Below are positions 44,150 to 52,112 of a stretch of DNA of 64,000 bases, piece after piece (the first letter of the stretch is position 1; each line of letters starts with the position of its first letter). The stretch is from contig NZ_JADDXT010000002.1 of assembly GCF_015330165.1 (NCBI RefSeq), positions 2,445,646 through 2,509,645 of the forward strand. Reading direction: 5' to 3'. Source of the stretch: Zobellia roscoffensis. GTDB lineage: Bacteria > Bacteroidota > Bacteroidia > Flavobacteriales > Flavobacteriaceae. The translations under genes were made by a program, and so were the position numbers. The notes below the pieces were generated by a model that was not told where the DNA came from, did not search any database, and saw only the letters and a list, made by a program, of their open reading frames with translations.

Positions 44150-44392
44150 ATGAAAAAGTACATTGAAGTCAGTATGGGTAGTTTTATGATCAGTCATGGC
44201 TATGACCAAAATAACAAGGAAATTGAGGAAAGGGTGGTTGTAGAAGGTTTTTCTAAAAAGTTGGTAGCCGTAGATCGTATTAAATCGGTTAGTGAAAGGT
44301 ATATTCTAACGGATTATTTAGATGGTAGATGGATTTATTGGGAGTACCTAGAAAGTTATGATGAGGTAAAGCAAATGCTTACGGAAGTGTAA
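44150..44392 (+). CDS. Small conserved-looking protein between metH and metF
   Basis: 80 residues from the ATG at 44150 (TGAT-ATG right after the metH stop); an ATG at 44141 overlapping metH would add three residues. No signal peptide or membrane segment; mixed alpha/beta composition with several Tyr and Trp (YILTDYLDGRWIYWEYLESY). Function not recognised. Its position, translationally coupled to metH, suggests a link to methionine synthesis. Confidence 0.7.
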   Translation: MKKYIEVSMGSFMISHGYDQNNKEIEERVVVEGFSKKLVAVDRIKSVSERYILTDYLDGRWIYWEYLESYDEVKQMLTEV

Positions 44393-44410
44393 TTTTTTAC
44401 AGAAGAAAGA

Positions 44411-44489
44411 ATGCGTTAGGGATAGCAGCGGTATCTTTTTAAAGCCGATAGGTTTTAAAAAATTAAGCGAATAGCCCGCCCGAACGCCA
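44411..44489 (+). ncRNA. Flavo-1-like structured RNA upstream of metF
   Basis: Outer stem GCGTT (44413-44417) with AACGC (44483-44487). Conserved-looking blocks AGGGATAGCAGCGG and AAGCGAATAGCCCG flank an inner 11-bp hairpin (TTTTTAAAGCC / GGTTTTAAAAA with a GATA loop). This matches my memory of the Flavo-1 motif found in flavobacterial intergenic regions; its function is unknown. A short CCCG-TTTTT-CGGG hairpin (44514-44526) follows before metF. Confidence 0.65.
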
Positions 44490-44535
44490 TAATATAGATG
44501 AAACATTAAAATTCCCGTTTTTCGGGGTAGCATAC

Positions 44536-45489
44536 ATGAAAATAACGGACCACATTACAAATGCAAAGGGTAAAACTTTATTTTCCTTTGAAATTATTCC
44601 GCCTGTAAAAGGGCATCAGATTCAACAACTTTACGATAATATTGACCCCTTAATGGAGTTCAATCCTCCGTTTATTGATGTGACCACTTCACGTGAAGAG
44701 TATGTATATATTGATCGCGATGGTCTGTTGGATAAAAAGCTAACTCGTATGCGTCCGGGTACTGTGGGTATATGTGCGTCTATAAAACATAAATATGATG
44801 TAGATACCGTGCCGCACGTGCTTTGTGGCGGTTTTACCCGCGAAGAGACGGAATATCTGTTGGTAGATTGTCATTATTTAGGTATTGATAATATTATGGC
44901 GTTACGTGGTGATGCTATGAAAGATGAGAAGTATTTTCAGCCAACAAAAGGAGGGCATATGTATGCGGTAGATTTGGTAAAGCAGGTGCATGAATTGAAC
45001 TGTGGTAACTATTTACATGAAACGGTAGATAGTGATAATTGTGGTGATTTCTGTATTGGAGTGGCTGGTTATCCCGAAAAACACCTAGAAGCTCCTTCCT
45101 TAAAATCTGACTTAAAGAGACTGAAGGAAAAAGTAGATGCTGGTGCTGATTACGTGGTGACGCAAATGTTCTTTGATAACCAAAAATATTTTGAGTTTGT
45201 AGAAGAGGCCAAGAAAATGGGTATTACCATTCCTATTATTCCAGGTATTAAGCCTATTGCAGTTAAAAGACACTTACAGTTGTTGCCACAGGTCTTTAGA
45301 ATAGATTTGCCGCAAGATTTGATTGATGCTGTAGATGATTGTAAGTCTAATAAAGATGTGCGCAAGGTTGGTGTAGAGTGGGCCATTCAGCAATCTAAAG
45401 AGTTAAAAGCTGCAGGTGTACCCGTATTGCATTATTATTCAATGGGTAAGTCTGATAATATTAAGGCAATAGCCGAGCAAATTTTTTAG
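44536..45489 (+). CDS. metF: Methylenetetrahydrofolate reductase
   Basis: 317 residues, normal for bacterial MetF. SFEIIPPVKG start, DVTTSREEYVYIDRDGLLDK, LCGGFTREETEYLL, NIMALRGD and VTQMFFDNQKYFEF are the FAD and folate site segments. It makes the methyl-tetrahydrofolate used by MetH just upstream, completing the homocysteine-methylation module. 143 bp from the previous gene, with the structured RNA in between. Confidence 0.96.
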   Translation: MKITDHITNAKGKTLFSFEIIPPVKGHQIQQLYDNIDPLMEFNPPFIDVTTSREEYVYIDRDGLLDKKLTRMRPGTVGICASIKHKYDVDTVPHVLCGGFTREETEYLLVDCHYLGIDNIMALRGDAMKDEKYFQPTKGGHMYAVDLVKQVHELNCGNYLHETVDSDNCGDFCIGVAGYPEKHLEAPSLKSDLKRLKEKVDAGADYVVTQMFFDNQKYFEFVEEAKKMGITIPIIPGIKPIAVKRHLQLLPQVFRIDLPQDLIDAVDDCKSNKDVRKVGVEWAIQQSKELKAAGVPVLHYYSMGKSDNIKAIAEQIF

Positions 45490-45547
45490 AAAATAACTTC
45501 TGTAAGAAAATAAACGCGAACCTTGGGCTTTAAATAGCCAATAGTAT

Positions 45548-45555
45548 TATTTTTG
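45548..45555 (+). promoter_or_regulatory. -7 box of the PagL-like gene; near-leaderless
   Basis: TATTTTTG, an exact -7 match, ends 6 bases before the ATG at 45562. Confidence 0.45.
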
Positions 45556-45561
45556 CGCTCC

Positions 45562-46656
45562 ATGAACCCAAGGGTGTTTTTATTTTTTTTGATGTGTGTA
45601 GGGCTTTGCTATTCGCAAGAAACCGAAAGAACACATAGTTACACGTTTGATGCGAATCAATTTTATGGTTCCATCATTCTGCACAATCCTGATATTTCAC
45701 ATTTAATCAAAGGTCATCCGGCCGGTGTTGTGCTTGCGTACAACAGAAAGACCTACGGACTTGAAGAATGGCAGCAATGGTATAACTATCCAGATTTAGG
45801 GGCTTCCTTTATTTATCAGAACACTAATAATTCGGTTTTGGGTGAAGCCTATGGCGTGTATGCCCATTTTAATTTCTATTTTTTAAAACGTAACCTTCAA
45901 TTCAGGGTAGCGCAGGGTCTTGCGTACATGACTAACCCGTATGACCGGGAGACTAATTTTAGGAATAATGCGTATGGAACTAGAATATTAAGTTCTAACT
46001 ACCTCATGATAAATTATCATAAAGAGAATATTTATAAGGGCTTGGGTTTTAAAGCGGGTGTTTCTATCATGCATTTCTCAAATGCGAATGTAAAGGCTCC
46101 TAATACTTCTACCAACACTTTTGCCTTTACTGCAGGGTTAACGTATACATTAGAGGGGAAAGACACGGAATACATACGCCGAGAAAAGGTGAAAATTACT
46201 GAACCCATAAAGTACAATCTTATTTTTAGAACAGGAATAAACGAGAGTGATAATATAGGTCATGGTCAGTATCCGTTTTATATTTTCTCTGGTTATGCAG
46301 ATAAGCGTGTAGGTCGTAAAAGTGCTATTCAACTGGGCACTGATGTGTTTTTTAGCAATTTTTTAAAGGAGCTTATAGAATACCAGTCCATTGCATTTCC
46401 TGAGAATAATGTAGATGCCGATACCGATTTTAAACGTGTGGGGGTTTTTGTAGGTCATGAGCTTTTTATCAATAAATTATCTGTAGGAACGCAGTTAGGA
46501 TACTATGTATATTATCCCTTTGATTTTGAAGGAAAGCTGTACAATCGTGTTAGCTTGAAACGGTATTTTGGAGATAAAGTATTTGCGGTGGTAAGCCTTA
46601 AGTCACATGCCGCTGCAGCGGAAGCAGTAGAGTTTGGTATTGGAGTTCGGTTATAA
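45562..46656 (+). CDS. Acyloxyacyl hydrolase / PagL-like outer-membrane protein
   Basis: 364 residues from the ATG at 45562 (an upstream TTG lies in the promoter box). Signal peptide ending CYSQ near 19. Amphipathic beta strands throughout. The stretch IMHFSNANVKAPNTSTN resembles the H-S/N catalytic region of PagL-type lipid A deacylases. Lipid A or glycolipid deacylation in the outer membrane is inferred. Followed 13 bp later by the head-GIN lipoprotein gene. Confidence 0.72.
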   Translation: MNPRVFLFFLMCVGLCYSQETERTHSYTFDANQFYGSIILHNPDISHLIKGHPAGVVLAYNRKTYGLEEWQQWYNYPDLGASFIYQNTNNSVLGEAYGVYAHFNFYFLKRNLQFRVAQGLAYMTNPYDRETNFRNNAYGTRILSSNYLMINYHKENIYKGLGFKAGVSIMHFSNANVKAPNTSTNTFAFTAGLTYTLEGKDTEYIRREKVKITEPIKYNLIFRTGINESDNIGHGQYPFYIFSGYADKRVGRKSAIQLGTDVFFSNFLKELIEYQSIAFPENNVDADTDFKRVGVFVGHELFINKLSVGTQLGYYVYYPFDFEGKLYNRVSLKRYFGDKVFAVVSLKSHAAAAEAVEFGIGVRL

Positions 46657-46669
46657 AGAAGAACGAAAT

Positions 46670-47488
46670 ATGTTTAGATATTTAAAAAATAGAGAAAGCA
46701 AAACCACACTTTTAAGTGTGTATGAGCTTTTGCGTTTGTCTCGTTTTTTTATAGTCCTATGTTCTGTACTATTATGTCTTTCGTGTAACGGTGAAAATGC
46801 TTCTGATTGTTTTCAAAATACAGGTGATATAGTTAAAGAAGAAGTAACCGTAGCTGATTTCACCAAGATTACCGTCTATGAAAACGTAACGATGATTTTG
46901 AAACAGGGTGATGTTCAAAAAGTAGAAATCGAAACGGGAAGTGTATTGCGAAATGGGGTTACTGCTGAGGTTGTAGATGGACGTTTGCTTTTGCGAGACA
47001 CCAACGATTGTAATTATTTTAGGGATTATGGCGTAACCAAAATCTATGTTACGGCACCAAATATTACCGAAATACGAAGCAGTACAGGTTGGCCTATTTC
47101 TAGTGACGGCGTTTTGGCATATTCTAGATTAACACTGTTGTCTGAGAGTTTTGCAGACCCGGAAGCCCAAACCACGGATGGGGAGTTTGATTTGGAATTG
47201 GATACCGAAACGCTAAGCGTTGTGGTAAATGGAATTGCATATTTTAAACTTAGTGGAACTACCAATAATTTGAGCTTGACAATTGCTGCTGGTGATTCTC
47301 GAATTGAGGCGTCCGATTTAGCTGCAGAAAATATCAATCTCAACCATAGAGGGTCTAATGATATGTTTGTTAATCCACAGCAATCTATCTCAGGCATAAT
47401 TCGTGGGGTGGGCAACGTCTATAGTTCAAATGAACCTGCAGAAGTAAATATTGAAGAACAGTATAAAGGACGCCTCATTTTTGAATAA
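46670..47488 (+). CDS. Head-GIN domain (DUF2807) lipoprotein
   Basis: 272 residues from the ATG at 46670; an in-frame TTG at 46634 inside the previous gene is unlikely. A hydrophobic leader ends CLSCNGEN, a lipobox. From about 60 it carries the DUF2807 putative auto-transporter adhesin-like beta-solenoid (FTKITVYENVTMILKQGD, VEIETGS, IYVTAPNITEIRSSTGW). Periplasmic or surface location. Function unknown. Confidence 0.8.
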   Translation: MFRYLKNRESKTTLLSVYELLRLSRFFIVLCSVLLCLSCNGENASDCFQNTGDIVKEEVTVADFTKITVYENVTMILKQGDVQKVEIETGSVLRNGVTAEVVDGRLLLRDTNDCNYFRDYGVTKIYVTAPNITEIRSSTGWPISSDGVLAYSRLTLLSESFADPEAQTTDGEFDLELDTETLSVVVNGIAYFKLSGTTNNLSLTIAAGDSRIEASDLAAENINLNHRGSNDMFVNPQQSISGIIRGVGNVYSSNEPAEVNIEEQYKGRLIFE

Positions 47489-47546
47489 TTATTTTCTGAG
47501 TTTAAAGTTCTATCTCCAAAAGCGGTAGGGGCAAAAAAGCAATCTG

Positions 47547-47554
47547 TAACTTTG
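47547..47554 (+). promoter_or_regulatory. -7 box of the serine hydrolase gene
   Basis: TAACTTTG, an exact consensus match, ends 18 bases before the ATG at 47573. Confidence 0.5.
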
Positions 47555-47572
47555 TCCTGACCAAAAATTCAT

Positions 47573-48802
47573 ATGAATCCGATTCGAAAATACATTACAA
47601 ACCTATTTGCTAAAAAGCGTGTTCTGGGAGATGATGCATCATTGAATGGATTAGTGTCTGCAGATAGGCTTCTTCGTGATTTGGTTAATGATAAAAAAGT
47701 GCCGGGTTTGGCTATTAACGTTTTTAAAAATGGAGAACCTTTCTTTGAAAAAGGTTATGGCTTTGCGGATATGGAAAAGGAGATTTCTGTATACCCTCAA
47801 TCTTCAGTTTTTAGGATAGCAAGTATTTCAAAACCCATTTCCGCAACAGCTTTGGCACACATGGTGGCCGAAGGGCTAATTGATTTAGATGTATCTTTCT
47901 ATACCTATGTTCCCTATTATCCAAAGAAAAAATATGATTTTACTATTCGTCAATTGGCGAGCCACACAGCTGGGATAAGAGGATATAGAGGTATTGAATA
48001 TGGCCTTAATAAACCGTATTCCATAAAAGAAAGTATTGAAATTTTTAAAGATGATGCACTTCTTTTTGAACCGGGAACGGACTATTTGTACAATAGTTTT
48101 GATTGGGTGCTGATTTCACTTGCTATTCAAGAAGTAAGTGGAACCTCTTTTGAAGAGTATGTAGCGCAGAAGGTGTTGGAGCCTTTGGGGATGAGTAATA
48201 CGTTTTGGCCTGACTTCGACTATGCTGGGTCATCCTTGGGCTACGCTCAGTCTGCCCCATTAAATGCGGTGCCGGAACAAGTTGATGTTGCAGGTCAAAT
48301 AGAATTTAATTTTGATGAACTAGAGGAACCGGCCTCTCATGAGCAAAATGTGGCGCCAGTTCGAGCGCAGTCGAGAACAAGCGATGTAGTAAAGTTCTAT
48401 TCCAAAAACCGATTAGGATTTAGAGAAGCAATACCTGTAGATAATTTTTATAAACTAGCGGGTGGTGGTTTTCTGTCTACATCAGAAGATATTGTCAAAT
48501 TCGGACAAGCTTATCTAGATGGTAAGGTGTTGGACAAGGAACTTAGAAAGGAGTTTCTATCGGCTCAAAAGGTCAATGGAGCCTCAGTTTATTACGGTTT
48601 GGGCTGGCAAGTAAGCAAAGATGCAAAAGGGAGACGGTGTTATGGTCACGTAGGTAATGGCGTAGGTGGATATTCCAACTTTTTTGTTTATCCAGAAGAG
48701 CAAATGGTATTTTCTATATTGGCCAATTGTACCAACCCCAAAATTCAACCCGAGTTGGATATGGTTATTGATAAACTTATTTCTTCAGAGATTGCTAATT
48801 AA
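47573..48802 (+). CDS. Beta-lactamase-family serine hydrolase (LACTB-like)
   Basis: 409 residues, no signal peptide evident. The catalytic SxxK is S84-I-S-K87 in FRIASISKPIS. The second motif reads YNS (173-175) rather than the YxN of class C beta-lactamases, similar to LACTB proteins. The third motif HVG is near 366 (GHVGNGVGGYSNFF). Such enzymes act as peptidases or esterases; antibiotic hydrolysis is not implied. Convergent with gldA, 4 bp apart. Confidence 0.88.
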   Translation: MNPIRKYITNLFAKKRVLGDDASLNGLVSADRLLRDLVNDKKVPGLAINVFKNGEPFFEKGYGFADMEKEISVYPQSSVFRIASISKPISATALAHMVAEGLIDLDVSFYTYVPYYPKKKYDFTIRQLASHTAGIRGYRGIEYGLNKPYSIKESIEIFKDDALLFEPGTDYLYNSFDWVLISLAIQEVSGTSFEEYVAQKVLEPLGMSNTFWPDFDYAGSSLGYAQSAPLNAVPEQVDVAGQIEFNFDELEEPASHEQNVAPVRAQSRTSDVVKFYSKNRLGFREAIPVDNFYKLAGGGFLSTSEDIVKFGQAYLDGKVLDKELRKEFLSAQKVNGASVYYGLGWQVSKDAKGRRCYGHVGNGVGGYSNFFVYPEEQMVFSILANCTNPKIQPELDMVIDKLISSEIAN

Positions 48803-48806
48803 GATT

Positions 48807-49703
48807 TTAATTTGAAGTTAGTTCCGTAAACAAACTCTCTAGGTTTTTATTTTTTCGACTTAATTGTAATGTCTTAAGTTCATTATCATGAGCAAAGTCA
48901 AAAACTACGGGACGCATATCTTTGGATGTATTGAACGTAATTTCATAAACAAAACCACCTGTATTTTTAACATGGGTAACATTTGATAATTTGTTTAAAA
49001 AAGCTTCTTCCACGCGGTAATCAAATTCCACTTCAATAATCTGCTCATCGGCATCCCGTAGCTCGCTCAATTTTTTATCGGCTACAAGAACTCCTTTATT
49101 AATTACGAGAACCCGGTCGCAAACGGCTTCTACCTCTTTCATAATATGGGTAGATAGCAGAATGGTTTTTTCTTTTCCTATTTCTTTGATGAGTTTTCTG
49201 ATTTCTAACAATTGGTTCGGGTCTAGTCCCGTAGTAGGTTCGTCTAAAATCAATACATCGGGATTGTGTAGTAATGCGGCAGCTAGCCCCACACGTTGAC
49301 GGTATCCTTTTGAAAGTTGCCCTATTTTTTTGTAAGCCTCTGGTGTTAGTCCGGTCTGGGCTATAACTTCAGCTATTCTAGCTTTATCAGTTTTATAGAC
49401 ATCGGCATTAAAAGAAAGATATTCCTTAACATACATATCTAAATACAACGGGTTGTGCTCCGGTAAGTAGCCAATACTTTGTTGAACACTTTTCTTTTCA
49501 TCTTGTACATCAAAGGAATTGACCTTCGCATCACCTTCATCAGCAGTGTAATAGGTAGTCAATATCTTCATCATCGTAGATTTTCCGGCTCCGTTTGGCC
49601 CTAGAAAACCCACTATCTCTCCTTTTTTTAGTTCAAAACTAACATTGTTCAGGGCTTTTTGAGTTCCGAAGTTTTTAGTGATATGAGTTACAGTTATTGA
49701 CAT
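48807..49703 (-). CDS. gldA: Gliding-motility ABC transporter ATP-binding protein
   Basis: 298 residues. Walker A GPNGAGKST (35-43), signature LSKGYRQRVGLA, Walker B LILDEPTTGLDP. Length and sequence (MSITVTHITKNFGTQKALNN, SIGYLPEHNPLYLDMYVKE) match GldA, the ATPase of the GldAFG transporter needed for gliding in some flavobacteria. gldF/gldG are not adjacent in this window. Upstream on the minus strand is about 200 bp of AT-rich sequence. Confidence 0.88.
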   Translation of the reverse strand: MSITVTHITKNFGTQKALNNVSFELKKGEIVGFLGPNGAGKSTMMKILTTYYTADEGDAKVNSFDVQDEKKSVQQSIGYLPEHNPLYLDMYVKEYLSFNADVYKTDKARIAEVIAQTGLTPEAYKKIGQLSKGYRQRVGLAAALLHNPDVLILDEPTTGLDPNQLLEIRKLIKEIGKEKTILLSTHIMKEVEAVCDRVLVINKGVLVADKKLSELRDADEQIIEVEFDYRVEEAFLNKLSNVTHVKNTGGFVYEITFNTSKDMRPVVFDFAHDNELKTLQLSRKNKNLESLFTELTSN

Positions 49704-49909
49704 GATGTATTGTTAGAATATAGTTCTTTACAAAGAATTTTTTACGAGGTTCTTTTATTATTTTATCAAAAATAAGCAATAAAAAGCTATTCAATTTTTT
49801 AAATAAGAGACTGAGTTGTGGAATTCAAAAAATGACCAAGGTCTGACTGCGAGATACATATAAAATTGAAAAAAATGTGGTCTACAGGTTTATTTTTAAA
49901 TATAATTAT

Positions 49910-49917
49910 TACTTTAG
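49910..49917 (+). promoter_or_regulatory. Putative -7 box of the aromatic amino-acid operon
   Basis: TACTTTAG, one base off TAnnTTTG, with an expected start near 49922, 14 bases before the leader-peptide ATG. The 200 bp between gldA and this box hold no further feature I can name. Confidence 0.45.
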
Positions 49918-49935
49918 CCGAAGTTTAAGTGTGTT

Positions 49936-50007
49936 ATGACAAAGCAATTCTTTTTTAACGGTTTTTATTTTTACTTCTTTTTTAAGAGAGGTATGGGACT
50001 GTTGTAA
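49936..50007 (+). CDS. Phe/Tyr-rich attenuation leader peptide
   Basis: 23 codons. Codons 5-16 read F F F N G F Y F Y F F F: eight Phe and two Tyr within twelve. The ORF ends with K R G M G L L before TAA. It precedes the prephenate dehydratase operon and a terminator whose left arm can pair instead with bases inside codons 19-22 of this ORF. Both facts match a pheA-type leader peptide that senses charged tRNA-Phe and tRNA-Tyr. It is too short for ordinary ORF finding. Confidence 0.9.
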   Translation: MTKQFFFNGFYFYFFFKRGMGLL

Positions 50008-50060
50008 GATATTGCATGATATAAACAAATTAAAGTCCCGTGAAAAACGGGACTTTTTTT
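49992..50060 (+). terminator. Transcription attenuator (antiterminator/terminator pair)
   Basis: Terminator: AAAGTCCCG (50032-50040) with CGGGACTTT (50048-50056), 7-base loop, T run to 50060. Antiterminator: 49992-50000 (containing GGGACT) can pair with 50034-50042 (containing AGTCCC), nine pairs including two G-U. The two share 50034-50040, so only one can form. Ribosome stalling on the leader's Phe/Tyr codons would leave 49992-50000 free and allow read-through. Confidence 0.92.
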
Positions 50061-50120
50061 GTTCAATACCTATTGAGAATTTAAGTGTAAAATTTGTCAT
50101 CACAAGGAAGAAAGTCAGTT

Positions 50121-50948
50121 ATGAAACTAAAAGTAGCCATTCAAGGAATTAAAGGTTCGAACCACCATCAGGTAGCTCGGGAATATTTTGACGAGAACGT
50201 TGACATGGTTGAGTGTATGTCTTTTGATTTTTTGGTGGATCAACTTTTGACAAAAAAGGCAGATGTTGGTGTAATGGCTATTGAGAATTCTATTGCAGGT
50301 TCTATCATACCTAATTATGCGTTAGTTTATCATAAAGATTTACATGTAGTGGGAGAGCATTATCTGAATATTCACCACAATTTGATGGTCCTGAAGGGTC
50401 AAAAAATTTCTGATATTGAAGAAGTTCGCTCACACCCAATGGCGTTGTTGCAGTGTAAAGAGTTTTTTGGCGATTATCCGCATATAAAAATGGTAGAGGA
50501 TGTAGATACGGCCGAAACGGCAAAGCGTATTCAAGACCAGCAATTGAAACACATTGCGGCAATAGCACCTGAGGTTGCTGCCGATTTATATGATTTGGAC
50601 ATCGTAGCGGACAACATACAGACCATTCAAAATAATGCTACCCGTTTTATTATTGTAAAGACAAAAAATAAAGAGCTTCCAAAAGAGGAAATTAACAAGG
50701 CTTCGGTTCGTTTTGTAACCGACCATAAACGTGGTAGTCTTGCGGCTGTGCTTAATGTTATGAGTGATTGTAGATTGAATTTGACAAAAATACAGTCGTT
50801 ACCCATAATTGAAACACCATGGAAATATGCATTTTTTGTTGATGTAACTTTTAATGATTATAACAATTTTGATAAGGCAAAATCACTGTTGAACATCATG
50901 GCTGAAGACTTTAAGGTGTTAGGTGAATATAAAAATGCTAGAATATGA
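50121..50948 (+). CDS. pheA: Prephenate dehydratase
   Basis: 275 residues from the ATG at 50121 (AAGGAAG upstream); a TTG nine codons earlier is rejected. Catalytic TRF at T174-R175-F176 (NNATRFIIV), GVMAIENSIAG at 50-60. The C-terminal ACT domain from about 190 (RGSLAAVLNVMSDCRLNLTKI) binds phenylalanine for feedback. Converts prephenate to phenylpyruvate. There is no fused chorismate mutase; that lies in the last gene of the operon. Overlaps the next gene by 4 bases. Confidence 0.95.
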   Translation: MKLKVAIQGIKGSNHHQVAREYFDENVDMVECMSFDFLVDQLLTKKADVGVMAIENSIAGSIIPNYALVYHKDLHVVGEHYLNIHHNLMVLKGQKISDIEEVRSHPMALLQCKEFFGDYPHIKMVEDVDTAETAKRIQDQQLKHIAAIAPEVAADLYDLDIVADNIQTIQNNATRFIIVKTKNKELPKEEINKASVRFVTDHKRGSLAAVLNVMSDCRLNLTKIQSLPIIETPWKYAFFVDVTFNDYNNFDKAKSLLNIMAEDFKVLGEYKNARI

Positions 50949-52090
50949 TACGGACGGCGAATCGTTTACATACAGTAGAAGAATATTACTTCTCAAAGAA
51001 GCTTAGGGAAGTACGCGGTTTGATGGCTGAAGGAAGACCTATTATCAATATGGGTATTGGTAGTCCAGATTTAGCACCATCTGAAGCAATAATAAAAAGC
51101 ATTCAAGATGCTGTTTTAGACGCTGGTGCACATCAGTATCAAAGTTACCAAGGTTTGCCCGAGCTTCGTGAGGCTGTAGCAGATTTTTATAGGTTGAAAT
51201 TCGAGGTTACTGTAGATGCATCAACTGAGATTTTACCATTAATGGGTTCCAAAGAAGGTATCATGCATATTAGCATGGCTTTTTTGAATGAAGGTGATGT
51301 GGCTTTGATTCCTAATCCCGGATATCCAACATACACCTCGGTTACTAAGTTGGTAGGAGCAGAGCCAAAATATTATAACCTGACAGAAGAGAGTGGATGG
51401 TTCCCGGATTTGGAAGAATTGCAAGAGCATGATTTGTCGAAAGTCAAAATCATGTGGACGAGTTATCCGCACATGCCCACAGGAGCAACGGCTACGAAAG
51501 CCCAGTTTGAAAAATTGATTGCTTTTGCTAAAAAGAATGATATTCTTTTAGTGAACGATAATCCGTATAGCTTTGTGCTTAATGATGCGCCTGCTAGTAT
51601 TTTGGCCATGGATGGAGCAAAAGACGTGGCGTTGGAATTGAACTCGTTGAGTAAGACCTTTAATATGGCGGGATGGCGTGTAGGTATGGTTTTAGGTAGT
51701 GCTGATCATATTAATGCAATTCTTAAGGTGAAAAGTAATATGGATTCCGGAATGTTCTACGGAATTCAAAAAGGTGCGATTGAAGCCTTAAAAAGTGGCC
51801 AAGAATGGTTTGATAAATTGAATGAAGTATACAGTTCTAGAAGAGCATTAATGTATCAATTAGCAGATAAGTTAAATTGTACTTATGATTCAAAAGCGGT
51901 AGGTATGTTCGTTTGGGCAAAATTACCTGAAGGAAGTAAATCTGCCGAGGAGTTTATAGATGAGGTGTTGTATGAAAAGAATCTTTTCATCACCCCGGGA
52001 ACTATATTCGGAAGCAATGGCGAAGGCTATATTCGTTTCTCATTATGCGTTACGGAAGATAAGATTAAAGAGGCAATTAGTCGGTTTTAG
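50945..52090 (+). CDS. Class I/II aminotransferase of the aromatic operon
   Basis: 381 residues, PLP fold type I. GSPDLAPS, NPGYPTY, NDNPYSF and the PLP lysine K237 in NSLSKTFNMAGWRVG. It is well placed to transaminate phenylpyruvate, 4-hydroxyphenylpyruvate or prephenate; the exact substrate is not readable from sequence. Start ATGA overlaps the pheA stop, indicating coupled translation. Confidence 0.9.
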   Translation: MIRTANRLHTVEEYYFSKKLREVRGLMAEGRPIINMGIGSPDLAPSEAIIKSIQDAVLDAGAHQYQSYQGLPELREAVADFYRLKFEVTVDASTEILPLMGSKEGIMHISMAFLNEGDVALIPNPGYPTYTSVTKLVGAEPKYYNLTEESGWFPDLEELQEHDLSKVKIMWTSYPHMPTGATATKAQFEKLIAFAKKNDILLVNDNPYSFVLNDAPASILAMDGAKDVALELNSLSKTFNMAGWRVGMVLGSADHINAILKVKSNMDSGMFYGIQKGAIEALKSGQEWFDKLNEVYSSRRALMYQLADKLNCTYDSKAVGMFVWAKLPEGSKSAEEFIDEVLYEKNLFITPGTIFGSNGEGYIRFSLCVTEDKIKEAISRF

Positions 52091-52112
52091 ACAGACGAAC
52101 AAGTTTTATAAA

